Source: Terrisporobacter petrolearius (GTDB lineage: Bacteria; Bacillota; Clostridia; Peptostreptococcales; Peptostreptococcaceae). Taken from it: 64,000 nucleotides of DNA. The notes beneath the pieces were generated by a model. The model did no database searches and had not been told where the DNA came from. It saw only the letters and a program-made list of their open reading frames with translations. The stretch lies in contig NZ_JAHZMO010000002.1 in assembly GCF_020748185.1 (NCBI RefSeq), forward strand, positions 62,001-126,000, written 5' to 3'. The position numbers were made by a program, and so were the translations under genes. Of the stretch, positions 33,048 through 41,813 are shown piece by piece. Position 1 is the stretch's first letter; every line of letters begins with the position of its first letter.

Positions 33048-34619
33048 TTATATATTAACTATCTTTGTTGCTATTTTTTCTCCAAAGGAAATATCATGTT
33101 CTACAAATAGCATAGTTGGATTTTCACTAAGTATTAAATCTTCTATTTGCATACGAGAAATAACATCTATAAAGTTTAGTGGCTCATCCCAAATATATAA
33201 CTCTGCTTTTTCACATAAGCTTTTGCTTATAAGTAGTTTTTTCTTTTGTCCCTCACTCCACTTATTAATATCTTTTTCAAATTGAACATTATTAAGACCC
33301 AATTTTACTAAAGTCCTTTTAATTGACTCTACATCTATATTCAAGGATTTTGCAAAATCATTTAGATTACCTTTTAAATGAGATGTATCTTGACAAATAT
33401 AGGATATATTCTTTACTGTTTTCATATATCCATCATGAGAAATATTTTCACCCATTATTAGTTTAATAATACTTGATTTTCCAGATCCATTCTTGCCACA
33501 TAACCAAACTCTTTCCCCAGGTTTTATATTAAAACTTACATTTTTAAATATGTCCTTTTCACCATAGTTAACTTTTAAGTTATGAACTTCTAATACATCT
33601 ATATTTGATGACTTTGATTTTGATAAGTCCAACTTTTCAGCCACATCTAAATTTTTTAGTAGTTTTGATTTTTCCTCTATAGCTTTATTTTGCCTTGTTT
33701 CTATACACTTAGCTCTTTTCATCATTTTTGCTGATTTATGTCCTATAAAACCTCTATCACAAGGTCCATTTCCCTTCTTTTTTGATTCAATTTCATAAGA
33801 CCAATTTGATTTTTGTTTTGCTGTCTTTTGTAATCTTTGTATATCCTTTTGTAGTTTTTCATTTTGAGCTTTTTCAAACTCATCTTCTCTATCTTTATTA
33901 AAATGATAAGTTGAAAAGTTTCCCTTTTGTATTTCTATATTTGCTTTGTTAATAGAAAGTATATGATCAACTACTATATCTAAAAAAGCTCTATCATGAG
34001 ATATTACTATAAATCCTTTTTTACTTGCTAAGTACTTTGCCACAATTTCTCTTCCATCCACATCTAAATGGTTTGTTGGCTCATCTATTAATAAAAAATG
34101 ATTTTTTCTTAAAAACAAGCCTACTAGAAGTAACTTTGTCTGCTCACCTGAGCTTAGTGTAGCAAAGTTTCTAGTAAGTATATTTTTATCTAAGCCGATT
34201 AAGTTCACTTCTTTTTCAATTAATTCATTTATTACATATCCATCATTATATATATATTTTTCTAAAATTTCTCCGTAAATATTTAGCTTATCAGGTAAAT
34301 TACAATATTTCTCCATATCTTCTTCGTATTTAGAAAAGGGGGCTATAGAATTTCTTACAACTTCCAAGGCCGTATCATTTTTGTTACCCCCTTTAATTGG
34401 AAAGTATTCAAACTTGACTGTGCTACTAATTATTCCACTATATTCATATTCTCCCATTAAAAGTTTTAAAAAAGTTGTTTTACCTCTACCGTTTCTACCA
34501 ATTAAACCCAGCTTCCAATCAGTATCTATACTAAATGATACATTTTTGAATATATCTTCTCCATGTGTATCATATTGAAAACTCAAATTATTAATATTTA
34601 TTTGTGCTATGACAATCAT
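33048..34619 (-). CDS. ABC-F ribosome-protection ATPase, Lsa/CplR-like
   Basis: A 523-aa cytoplasmic protein with two ABC domains and no membrane segments. Walker A is GRNGRGKTT (domain 1) and GKNGSGKSS (domain 2); signatures are TLSSGEQTK and KWSEGQKKK; Walker B is LLIDEPTNHLD and LYIWDEPLNFID. The linker contains NGPCDRGFIGHKSAKMMKRA, typical of Lsa/CplR/Vga(A) proteins that displace lincosamides, pleuromutilins and streptogramin A from the ribosome. Resistance is inferred, not shown. The ATG at 34619 touches the AGGAG RBS, so a downstream non-ATG start may be used. A long attenuator-like leader lies upstream. Confidence 0.85.
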   Translation of the reverse strand: MIVIAQININNLSFQYDTHGEDIFKNVSFSIDTDWKLGLIGRNGRGKTTFLKLLMGEYEYSGIISSTVKFEYFPIKGGNKNDTALEVVRNSIAPFSKYEEDMEKYCNLPDKLNIYGEILEKYIYNDGYVINELIEKEVNLIGLDKNILTRNFATLSSGEQTKLLLVGLFLRKNHFLLIDEPTNHLDVDGREIVAKYLASKKGFIVISHDRAFLDIVVDHILSINKANIEIQKGNFSTYHFNKDREDEFEKAQNEKLQKDIQRLQKTAKQKSNWSYEIESKKKGNGPCDRGFIGHKSAKMMKRAKCIETRQNKAIEEKSKLLKNLDVAEKLDLSKSKSSNIDVLEVHNLKVNYGEKDIFKNVSFNIKPGERVWLCGKNGSGKSSIIKLIMGENISHDGYMKTVKNISYICQDTSHLKGNLNDFAKSLNIDVESIKRTLVKLGLNNVQFEKDINKWSEGQKKKLLISKSLCEKAELYIWDEPLNFIDVISRMQIEDLILSENPTMLFVEHDISFGEKIATKIVNI

Positions 34620-34658
34620 CTCCTATCAAAAGGAAAATTCATTCATATATGATTACAT

Positions 34659-34710
34659 AAAAAAATCTTCCTCAAATTTAAGTATTTTTCTACCTTAAAT
34701 CAAGAAAGAC
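34659..34710 (-). terminator. attenuator terminator in the ABC-F leader
   Basis: On the minus strand CTTGATTTAAG and CTTAAATTTGAG pair (with wobbles and one bulge), extended by GTCTTT/GAAGAT, and are followed by a run of seven T at 34659-34665. It lies about 40 bases before the ABC-F start codon. Confidence 0.75.
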
Positions 34711-34763
34711 ATAATTATTCTAAGTATTTACGCACAGAAATAAAGCTATTTTTAGCTTGTGTT

Positions 34764-34903
34764 TCAGGTAATTAGAGTATTTACATTAATCTTATCCTCA
34801 ATTTAAAGTAGTTTTAGGCTCAATAAACAGAGTATTTGTAAACACTCTAAAAAACCTATTAAACTATCTATTTTGAATAAGATTATTTTCTCACTTTACC
34901 TGA
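34764..34903 (-). promoter_or_regulatory. alternative stems and mini-ORFs in the ABC-F leader
   Basis: Pairing set A: 34896-34903 with 34764-34771 (8 bp exact) and 34837-34848 with 34774-34785 (11 of 12, one G-U). Pairing set B: 34877-34884 with 34788-34795 (8 bp exact), which cannot coexist with set A without a pseudoknot. A perfect anti-SD match GGAGGTGATC lies at 34902-34911, followed by the mini-ORF GTG-AGA-AAA-TAA (34883-34894); ATG 34912-34914 opens another ORF, MGGDQVK. Antibiotic-responsive attenuation is inferred. Confidence 0.6.
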
Positions 34904-34927
34904 TCACCTCCCATATTTAATGTAATC

Positions 34928-34956
34928 ATTATATCTCCATAATAGTAAATAGTCAA
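34928..34956 (-). promoter_or_regulatory. promoter of the ABC-F gene
   Basis: On the minus strand TTGACT (34951-34956), a 17-base spacer and TATAAT (34928-34933). The transcript would carry about 300 bases of leader before the ABC-F gene. Confidence 0.75.
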
Positions 34957-34993
34957 ATTTTATTTTGAATTTAGTTGTAATATATTTATTTTA

Positions 34994-35014
34994 TGTTATA
35001 TAATATATAGAACA
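34994..35014. promoter_or_regulatory. GntR operator-like dyad at the ytrA-like promoter
   Basis: TGTTATATA and TATAGAACA form an imperfect dyad over a TATAAT -10 (34999-35004). The same TGTTATATA half occurs in the 38902-38936 palindrome before the ABC transporter operon. Confidence 0.55.
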
Positions 35015-35040
35015 AATATATTATAGTCTGGAGTGATAAA

Positions 35041-35430
35041 ATGATATTAAATTTGGATTTTAACAGTGATGTTCCCATATATACACAGATTAAAGAAGAA
35101 ATAATAAAGTCAATTGCCCGTGGAGATTTAACCATCAATGAATCTCTACCTTCTGTTAGAAATATGGCTGAAGAAATTGGTGTAAACCTTCATACAGTAA
35201 ATAAATCTTATAATCTACTTAAAGATGAAGGATATATTAATATTGATAGAAGAAAAGGTGCTGTGGTAAATACATTGCCATTACCTAAAAAAGATGATAA
35301 TACACAAAAAATAAAATCTATGCTTGAACTTTTGACTGCCCAGAGTTACCTTTTAGGTATATCCAAAGAGGAATTTATAGATTTTAGTAATAAATTCTTT
35401 GACGATTATGAGGTGAAAAATTATGAATAG
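35041..35430 (+). CDS. GntR-family regulator, YtrA subfamily
   Basis: A 129-aa repressor: N-terminal winged helix (DFNSDVPIYTQIKEEIIKSI, then LPSVRNMAEEIGVNLHTVNK) and a short helical C-terminal dimerisation part, the length and form of the YtrA group, which usually controls ABC transporters. TGGAG lies 8 bases before the ATG. It overlaps the DUF1648 gene by 8 bases. A dyad on its own promoter matches the one before the ABC-2 operon at 38870, suggesting that it controls both. Confidence 0.88.
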   Translation: MILNLDFNSDVPIYTQIKEEIIKSIARGDLTINESLPSVRNMAEEIGVNLHTVNKSYNLLKDEGYINIDRRKGAVVNTLPLPKKDDNTQKIKSMLELLTAQSYLLGISKEEFIDFSNKFFDDYEVKNYE

Positions 35431-36526
35431 TACCATGGCAGTTATTATAAATGTTCCAACATTATTTTTATTGTATATTATGATATATTTTACTCAAGCT
35501 TTAAGCGGAAAAAGACAATTCTATGGTGTTAGTTTGAATAGTGATTATTTTACTAAGGATGAATTTAAAGCCTTAGACAAGAAGTTTAAATTTCTAGTTA
35601 CCATAGGATTTATTGCATTTGCAATAATTACATTAGTATGTATTTATGTATTTAAAGCTTATGAGTTTTCATCTATATTTCCCATATTAGCCTTTTGTTT
35701 ATATCAATTTGGTGTATTTGTCTATATCCATAATAGGGTAAAAGCTTTGAAAAAAGAATTATCAATAGAAATAACGGATTTAGAATTAGAAAAAACTCGT
35801 CTAGTATTAGACACGGATTTTATTAATGAAAAAAATAGAATTATAAAAAAGTATTCCATATTATTTATAATTCCTGTAATTGTTACTGTGCTAATGGGAA
35901 TTTATACTCTTACACAATATAATTCTATGCCTGATATTATACCTACTCATTGGGGTATAACTGGTGCACCTGATGCTTTTTCACAAAAATCCCCTACATC
36001 TGTTCTAGGACCCATAATTATGAGTGTTGGAATTGGAATAATTATTTGTATTAGTTCTATATACTCTCTAAAAACTAGAGGTAAATTAAATATTGATGAT
36101 ATTGCAAAAAGTAAAAAACTTCATTTAAATTACTTAAAGAAATTTGCACTTACTTTTTTCGTCCTAAATTTATCTTGTCAGGTTTTATTTATTACTATAT
36201 TGATTGCTACTGCTAATGCAAGTAGAGTTAATGTTTTTGTCATGTGGACTTGTACAATATCACTAATTCTAGCTGCAATTTACCAAACCTATTTATATTA
36301 TAAATCACCTAGTAAATCAAAATCTGCTGTTTATTCAGTAGATGATGATGATAATAACTGGTTATTAGGTACTTTTTATAATAATCCTAATGATCCTTCT
36401 TTATTTGTACAAAAAAGATTTGGTGTGGGATGGACTGTAAATATAGGAAATACTAAGGGAAAAATATTATTTATTTCTCCTTTTATAATAATAATATTTG
36501 TGCTTTTTATAGCATTTAATATGTAA
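35423..36526 (+). CDS. DUF1648-domain membrane protein
   Basis: A 367-aa polytopic protein with about 7-8 TM helices. The DUF1648 signature MPDIIPTHWGITGAPDAFSQ lies near residue 180, and a C-terminal DUF5808-like motif reads NNWLLGTFYNNPNDP and QKRFGVGWTVNIG. Such proteins (SdpI-like in part) accompany GntR/YtrA regulators and may sense or protect against membrane-active compounds. It is translationally coupled to the GntR gene (8-base overlap), with its own RBS GAGG. Confidence 0.85.
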   Translation: MNSTMAVIINVPTLFLLYIMIYFTQALSGKRQFYGVSLNSDYFTKDEFKALDKKFKFLVTIGFIAFAIITLVCIYVFKAYEFSSIFPILAFCLYQFGVFVYIHNRVKALKKELSIEITDLELEKTRLVLDTDFINEKNRIIKKYSILFIIPVIVTVLMGIYTLTQYNSMPDIIPTHWGITGAPDAFSQKSPTSVLGPIIMSVGIGIIICISSIYSLKTRGKLNIDDIAKSKKLHLNYLKKFALTFFVLNLSCQVLFITILIATANASRVNVFVMWTCTISLILAAIYQTYLYYKSPSKSKSAVYSVDDDDNNWLLGTFYNNPNDPSLFVQKRFGVGWTVNIGNTKGKILFISPFIIIIFVLFIAFNM

Positions 36527-36527
36527 T

Positions 36528-36570
36528 AAAAATGGAGTAATGTAAAATAAATTTACAATACTCCATTTTT
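36528..36570. terminator. bidirectional terminator
   Basis: A 19-bp stem with one mismatch (AAAATGGAGTA and TACTCCATTTT arms) with flanking A/T runs separates the convergent DUF1648 and ABC permease genes. Confidence 0.85.
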
Positions 36571-36571
36571 A

Positions 36572-38167
36572 TTACAGGTTTCTAAACATGCTAACACCTT
36601 TAGTTTTTAATAATCCATATAATAAGAAAACTCCTATAAATGTTATTATATTTCCTATAACTAAGAATATATTAATATCATCTATTTTAAATATATATCC
36701 TATACCACAAAGAACCGCCAAGTATAATACATCTGAAATCATAGTAATTATTACACTTGCTCCTCTTTTTACAACTGCCACATCACTTGTGAATTCAAGT
36801 TTGGGATATAATAAATTTATTATTATTCCTAATGTTGCACTAAATATTGAAAGTAATATAATAGCAACTATTATGAGTAAAGTGGCTATTATGGGAAACT
36901 CCAATTTGAAAGATAAGGCAATGAATGAAACAAGAGATATAGGTATAGTCAAAATTAAGTTTAATAGAATTTTACTTTTAAAAATATCCATTTCTTCAAT
37001 GGGAGAAGATTTTAATATCCATAAATTTTTTCCCTCCAAGGAAATAGATACACATGTTGTATTAGTAAGCATTAAGCAAAATAATGTAATTCCTAATACT
37101 TGAAGTAATATCATATCCTTAAACATATTTATTTCTAATATTTGAGCTATTTTGTCGTATCCAACAAATAATATTGCTATTGTAAAAATAGGTAACATTA
37201 TCATACCAATAGATGAATTCATAACATAAATATTTGATGAGAAAAATCTCTTTGTTTCTTTATTAAGTAATGATCTTACAGGAGCAGATAACTTTAATTC
37301 TTTAAATTTGTAATCATTAGTTTTATAAGTTTCACTTAATTTACTATTGATTTGATTAAAATTCTTTGCAAATAAAAACACAAGTACAATTGTTGGAATA
37401 ATAGAAACTAGGGTAAATATTAATAGTGAGGCTATATTTCCCATTTTTAGTGCATCTACAAAATAATATGCTAATGGATATAATTTTTTCGTTCCATCTA
37501 TAATAGAAGTACTATTTTGTATAATAGTTGTCATTACATTTTGTAAATTAAAAGATAAAATTAATACAATTACTACTAATGATAAGTTTAATATAATTGA
37601 CACTAAGTTACTTTTTTTAGTCTTTGTTGAAATATTAGTAATAAAAAATGCCACTATATAAGAAAACGTAATTGGTATTAATGGCGCTACTAAAGTTAAA
37701 ATTATTAAAAATGGGAAATATAATACAGTAGTTTCAACTTTAATAAAATATACAATTCCTGGTACTATTAAAAATGCTGCTGCAAATAAATAATTACTTA
37801 TAATAAGTGTTAATATTTTACTACTTAAAATTGTTCTCTCTTTTATTGGCAAGCTTGATAATATCTCATAATCTTTACTTTGGAAAAGATATGATGGTGA
37901 CTTATAAAGGGAAGTGAAGAATGTTGTAATAGTACATCCCACAATCCCTAATATAAGAAGTAGTTCCATTTGGTTTATTTTTATTAAAAAATCAGATAAA
38001 TAAAAACATAGTATAAACCCATAAATTGATAATATGATTATAGTAAAAATTATTAATAAGGCCATTGCAAAACCTTTTGATTTTTCTTTTTTATCAACAT
38101 ATTTTAATTTATTAATTCCACTTTCGTTTATTAAATTATTTTTCATTAACAAAGCTAAATTACTCAT
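36572..38167 (-). CDS. ABC-2-type transporter permease
   Basis: A 531-aa membrane protein with about 12 hydrophobic helices in two halves (roughly 40-280 and 310-530). It lacks enzymatic motifs. Its gene overlaps the ATPase gene by 8 bases and ends at the bidirectional terminator. It belongs to the large two-half ABC exporter permeases associated with YtrA-like regulators in Firmicutes. The start is ATG 38165-38167 behind GGAG; the TTG 6 bases upstream is less likely. Substrate unknown; lipids, peptides or antimicrobials are possible. Confidence 0.8.
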   Translation of the reverse strand: MSNLALLMKNNLINESGINKLKYVDKKEKSKGFAMALLIIFTIIILSIYGFILCFYLSDFLIKINQMELLLILGIVGCTITTFFTSLYKSPSYLFQSKDYEILSSLPIKERTILSSKILTLIISNYLFAAAFLIVPGIVYFIKVETTVLYFPFLIILTLVAPLIPITFSYIVAFFITNISTKTKKSNLVSIILNLSLVVIVLILSFNLQNVMTTIIQNSTSIIDGTKKLYPLAYYFVDALKMGNIASLLIFTLVSIIPTIVLVFLFAKNFNQINSKLSETYKTNDYKFKELKLSAPVRSLLNKETKRFFSSNIYVMNSSIGMIMLPIFTIAILFVGYDKIAQILEINMFKDMILLQVLGITLFCLMLTNTTCVSISLEGKNLWILKSSPIEEMDIFKSKILLNLILTIPISLVSFIALSFKLEFPIIATLLIIVAIILLSIFSATLGIIINLLYPKLEFTSDVAVVKRGASVIITMISDVLYLAVLCGIGYIFKIDDINIFLVIGNIITFIGVFLLYGLLKTKGVSMFRNL

Positions 38168-38870
38168 TATCAATCATCTCCATAAATATATTTTCAAGGG
38201 ATTTATCACCTTTAACTTTCTCAGTTTCTCCACAAGTTACTAATTTTCCATCTTTTATTATGGCAATTTTATCACATATTTTTTCTGCTACTTCTAATAC
38301 ATGTGTAGAGAAAAATATACAACCACCATGTTTACAAAATTCCTTCATAATTACTTTTAAAGTAAATGCTGCTTTCGGATCTAATCCTACAAAAGGTTCA
38401 TCTAATATTAATATCTTGGGACTGTGTATTAATGCTGATATAATAGCTAACTTTTGTTTCATTCCATGGGAATAAGATGAAATTAAATCTCCTAAAGCCT
38501 TATCTATTTCAAATTCTTTTGCGTAGTATTTTATTTTTTCTTCCCTTTCTTTTTTTTCTACTTTAAATATATCTGCAATAAAGTTTAAATATCCTATTCC
38601 AGTAAGACTTTCATACAAATCTGGATTATCAGGAATATAGGCTATCTCTTTTTTACATTCTATTGGATATTTTTTTATGGATTTTGAATTTATTAATACA
38701 TCTCCTTCTTCAAAGTTGTGTATTCCAACTATGGATTTTATTGTAGTTGTTTTACCTGCTCCATTATGACCTATAAATCCAAATATTTCTCCTTCTTTAA
38801 CTTCCATAGATATATTATCTATGGCCTTTTTATTTTTATATGACTTAGTTAAATTTATTATTTTTAACAT
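38160..38870 (-). CDS. ABC transporter ATP-binding protein
   Basis: A 236-aa ATPase: Walker A GHNGAGKTT, Q-loop IPDNPDLYESLT, signature SYSHGMKQKLAII (SHGM in place of SGGQ, common in the CcmA/YtrB-type family), Walker B ILILDEPFVGLD and H-loop FSTHVLEV. It is the partner of the downstream permease. The promoter carries a 35-bp palindrome, so it is probably repressed by the YtrA-like GntR protein. Confidence 0.9.
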   Translation of the reverse strand: MLKIINLTKSYKNKKAIDNISMEVKEGEIFGFIGHNGAGKTTTIKSIVGIHNFEEGDVLINSKSIKKYPIECKKEIAYIPDNPDLYESLTGIGYLNFIADIFKVEKKEREEKIKYYAKEFEIDKALGDLISSYSHGMKQKLAIISALIHSPKILILDEPFVGLDPKAAFTLKVIMKEFCKHGGCIFFSTHVLEVAEKICDKIAIIKDGKLVTCGETEKVKGDKSLENIFMEMIDNE

Positions 38871-38901
38871 TTTATCTCCCTCTTTATATATTTTATAGTT
38901 T

Positions 38902-38936
38902 TACTATCTGTTATATATAATATATAACAGATAGTA
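38902..38936. promoter_or_regulatory. perfect 35-bp palindrome, GntR operator candidate
   Basis: All 17 base pairs around the centre at 38919 match (left half TACTATCTGTTATATAT). It covers the minus-strand -10 (TATATT; TTGCGC -35 is 17 bases upstream). The inner TGTTATATA is shared with 34994-35014. Confidence 0.7.
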
Positions 38937-39106
38937 TATTTGCGCAACATTTTTATAATAGTTTTTTTATTACAATAAATCATAATTCAATGTTTCTAAT
39001 TTTATGTTTTGTATATAACATTAAATGCTCTACTTTCTATTCACAAATATATAAACTATAATTATAATTAAATACAAAAGTAAATTACTAATTGGAGGAA
39101 TACATA

Positions 39107-39880
39107 TTGGAGTCACTTACTATTTATCTAATCGTTTGTCCCCTTGTCTTTCTTGGTGGATTTGTTGATTCAATTGCTGGGGGTGGTGGGTTTATTTCAC
39201 TTCCTGCTTATATGATGTCTGGTTTACCTGTTCATATGGCAATTGGAACAAATAAATTAAGTTCAGCCATGGGAACTTCCCTAGCCACATATAGGTTTGC
39301 AAAAAAGGGATATATTAATTTAAAAACAGCCATATACTGTGCTATTTGTGCCTTAATTGGGTCTATTATGGGCGCAAAAACAGCCTTGTTGATTGATGAT
39401 AAAATTTTCAAGTTAATTATGCTTGTTATTTTACCTATAACAGGTTTATATGTTATTTTTAATAAAAGTTTAGAGAGAAATAAAAAACAATGCAATGATG
39501 AATATGATTTTTCATATAAGAAAATTTTGATTATAGCTATAAATGTAGCTTTGTTTATAGGTTTTTATGATGGGTTTTATGGACCTGGTACTGGAACTTT
39601 TTTAATGATAGCTTTAACTAGTCTTGCTCATATGACTTTAAATGAGTCTGCTGGAATTACTAAAGTTATTAATTTAACCACTAATATAACTAGTTTATGC
39701 GTCTTTCTTTTAAATGGGAAAGTAATGTTTGGCCTAGGCCTTGTTGCAGGTTTCTTTGGAATTGCAGGAAATTATATTGGCACTAATCTATTTTCAGATA
39801 AGGGAGTTAAAGTTGTAAAACCCCTTATGATTGTAGTATTATCCATATTTTTTATAAAGCTTCTTATGGAGACAATATAA
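39107..39880 (+). CDS. TSUP family (TauE/SafE) exporter
   Basis: A 257-aa protein with about 8 TM helices. Hallmarks are VCPLVFLGGFVDSIAGGGGF (N-terminal repeat) and FYDGFYGPGTGTFLM (second repeat), and KVMFGLGLVAGFFGIAGNYIG near the end. The family moves sulfite, sulfonates or other organic anions. The start is TTG 39107 with GGAGG 8 bases upstream; the in-frame TTG at 39092 precedes the RBS. It is a single gene, convergent with dhaKL. Confidence 0.88.
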   Translation: MESLTIYLIVCPLVFLGGFVDSIAGGGGFISLPAYMMSGLPVHMAIGTNKLSSAMGTSLATYRFAKKGYINLKTAIYCAICALIGSIMGAKTALLIDDKIFKLIMLVILPITGLYVIFNKSLERNKKQCNDEYDFSYKKILIIAINVALFIGFYDGFYGPGTGTFLMIALTSLAHMTLNESAGITKVINLTTNITSLCVFLLNGKVMFGLGLVAGFFGIAGNYIGTNLFSDKGVKVVKPLMIVVLSIFFIKLLMETI

Positions 39881-39909
39881 AAATACTATAGGTAAATTTT
39901 TCTCATCTA

Positions 39910-39945
39910 AAAAGAGTATTAAAATTATTATTTTAATACTCTTTT
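39910..39945. terminator. bidirectional terminator between the TSUP and dhaKL genes
   Basis: AAAAGAGTATTAAAA (39910-39924) pairs with TTTTAATACTCTTTT (39931-39945). Confidence 0.85.
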
Positions 39946-39955
39946 ATTTATTTTA

Positions 39956-41707
39956 CTACTTTATGCAATTAGATACTTCTGTAAAAATCACGCCTAGTCC
40001 ATATGCTCCTGCATCTGGATGACCTAAACTTCTCTCACCAACTGTTCCTGCACGTCCCATACGTGCTACTATTTTTTCTGTAGATTTGGCACCATCTACC
40101 GCAGCTTTTGCGCCAAGCTCAAAGGCTTTTTTAAAAGTATGATTTTCTTTTACACTTTTAGTCCAAGTATCTGCACAAGGAGCTAAGGCATCTATAAGAG
40201 TCTTATCGCCAACAACTGCACCACGTCCAAATGATCTCTCACCTGTAGCTTGAATTCCTTTAACTGACGCTTGAATCATATTTGCAAAATCTTCTATATT
40301 TAGCTCTTGTTTATTACCTACTTCTCTAGAAGCTGCCCTAAAAGCAGATCCCCATATAGGACCTGACGCTCCTCCACAATGCTCCATTATAACCATAGAA
40401 CAGTCATCTAGGAATTTATTTATAGTTAAATTATCCTGTGATAATATTTCCTTCCACTCTCTTTTTAATTGTTTAAATCCTTTTGCAACACTCATACCAA
40501 AATCTCCGTCACCTGCAAAAGAGTCTAGTTCGCAAAATGGAACTTCATTTTCTATTATTACTTCACTCATTTTGTCCACTATATATATCATATTATCTAG
40601 TGTTATTTTTTCATCAACTACATGTGCCATTTCTTCTTTTGATTCAACTTCAAAAGATGTAAGTGCAAGTTCTTCATTTACGTCTAAAGTAGAATACTCA
40701 ACATTGTCAACTGGTCCACTAACTTTAAATGCAGGTGTATCACTTTCACATGATAATAATTCTTTTAGCTCTTCATCAAGCTTCATTATAGACACAGATG
40801 CTCCTGCCATATCTATACTTGTCATGTAATTTCCTACAAAAGTTCTGTTTATTTTTATATTTTTCTTTGATAATTCACCTGTAACAGAGTTATTAAATAA
40901 ATATAATTCTTGTAAAGGTGTTCCCCCAAATCCATTTATTAATAAGGCGATTTCATTATTTTCATTTAACTGCATATCATTTGATAAGGCATACACAATT
41001 CTTCTAGCTAGATCATCTGCTGTAGTAATTTTTTCTCTTTTTATACCTGGCTCACCATGTATACCCACACCAAATTCCATCTCGTCTTTTGCTATTTCAA
41101 ATGTTGGAGTTCCTTTTGCTGGCACTGTACAAGAAGTCAGTCCAAAACCTAAACTTCTAACATTGTCAGCTGCCTTTTGTGCTACAGTTTTTACTTCTTC
41201 TAGTGACATACCTTTTTCTGCTGCTGCACCTGCAATTTTATGAACAAAGACAGTTCCTGCAACTCCACGTCTTCCTACTGTATATAAGCTATCTTCAACT
41301 GCTATATCGTCATCTACTTTTACATAATCTACAGTTATTTTATCTTCGCTTGCTAAATGAGCAGCATTTTTGAAATTCATCATATCTCCACTGTAGTTTT
41401 TTATTATAAGTAAAGTTCCTTTTTCACTGGCAGTAGCTTTTATTCCTTGATAAACTTGAATTTGAGAAGGGGAAGCAAATACGTCTCCACATATGGCTGC
41501 ATCTAGCATTCCTTTTCCTATAAAACCTGCATGAGCTGGCTCGTGGCCACTACCTCCACCACTTATTAAGCTTACCTTATTTTTATTTATTTCTTTTTTC
41601 TTTATTATTTTATACTTTTTTACAAACTCTAACTCAGGGTGAGCTAAGGCTATTCCGTTACACATTTCCATAACAACATTTTCTGGTTTATTTATGATTT
41701 TTTTCAT
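39956..41707 (-). CDS. dhaK: ATP-dependent dihydroxyacetone kinase (DhaK-DhaL fusion)
   Basis: A 583-aa fused kinase that phosphorylates dihydroxyacetone with ATP, as in Citrobacter, not the PTS-linked DhaKLM. The DhaK part (1-340) has GGGSGHEP (50-57), NYSGDMMNF and the substrate-binding His at about 217 in GVGIHGEPG. The DhaL part (about 360-583) has the Mg-ATP Asp cluster in AGDGDFG and ends with GRAGTVGERSLGHPDAG. It lies downstream of glycerol dehydrogenase, so together they convert glycerol to dihydroxyacetone phosphate. GAGGTGG precedes the ATG. Confidence 0.93.
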   Translation of the reverse strand: MKKIINKPENVVMEMCNGIALAHPELEFVKKYKIIKKKEINKNKVSLISGGGSGHEPAHAGFIGKGMLDAAICGDVFASPSQIQVYQGIKATASEKGTLLIIKNYSGDMMNFKNAAHLASEDKITVDYVKVDDDIAVEDSLYTVGRRGVAGTVFVHKIAGAAAEKGMSLEEVKTVAQKAADNVRSLGFGLTSCTVPAKGTPTFEIAKDEMEFGVGIHGEPGIKREKITTADDLARRIVYALSNDMQLNENNEIALLINGFGGTPLQELYLFNNSVTGELSKKNIKINRTFVGNYMTSIDMAGASVSIMKLDEELKELLSCESDTPAFKVSGPVDNVEYSTLDVNEELALTSFEVESKEEMAHVVDEKITLDNMIYIVDKMSEVIIENEVPFCELDSFAGDGDFGMSVAKGFKQLKREWKEILSQDNLTINKFLDDCSMVIMEHCGGASGPIWGSAFRAASREVGNKQELNIEDFANMIQASVKGIQATGERSFGRGAVVGDKTLIDALAPCADTWTKSVKENHTFKKAFELGAKAAVDGAKSTEKIVARMGRAGTVGERSLGHPDAGAYGLGVIFTEVSNCIK

Positions 41708-41755
41708 CTATTCCACCTCATAAGCTATATTTTAAATTTAAACTACTATAAACTG

Positions 41756-41797
41756 CATAAATATAAGTACCTGTTTTATAAAGTACTTATATTTATG
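41756..41797. other. 15-bp stem-loop between gldA and dhaKL
   Basis: The arms 41756-41770 and 41783-41797 are perfectly complementary (AAATATAAGTAC core). There is no T run on the minus strand, so it may adjust the ratio of the two messages or stabilise gldA mRNA rather than terminate. Confidence 0.5.
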
Positions 41798-41813
41798 ATT
41801 TATTTTTTATATC

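Noticed and set aside
41756-41797. terminator between gldA and dhaKL
   Set aside because: The stem is perfect but no T run follows on the minus strand, so termination is doubtful; recorded as a stem-loop only.
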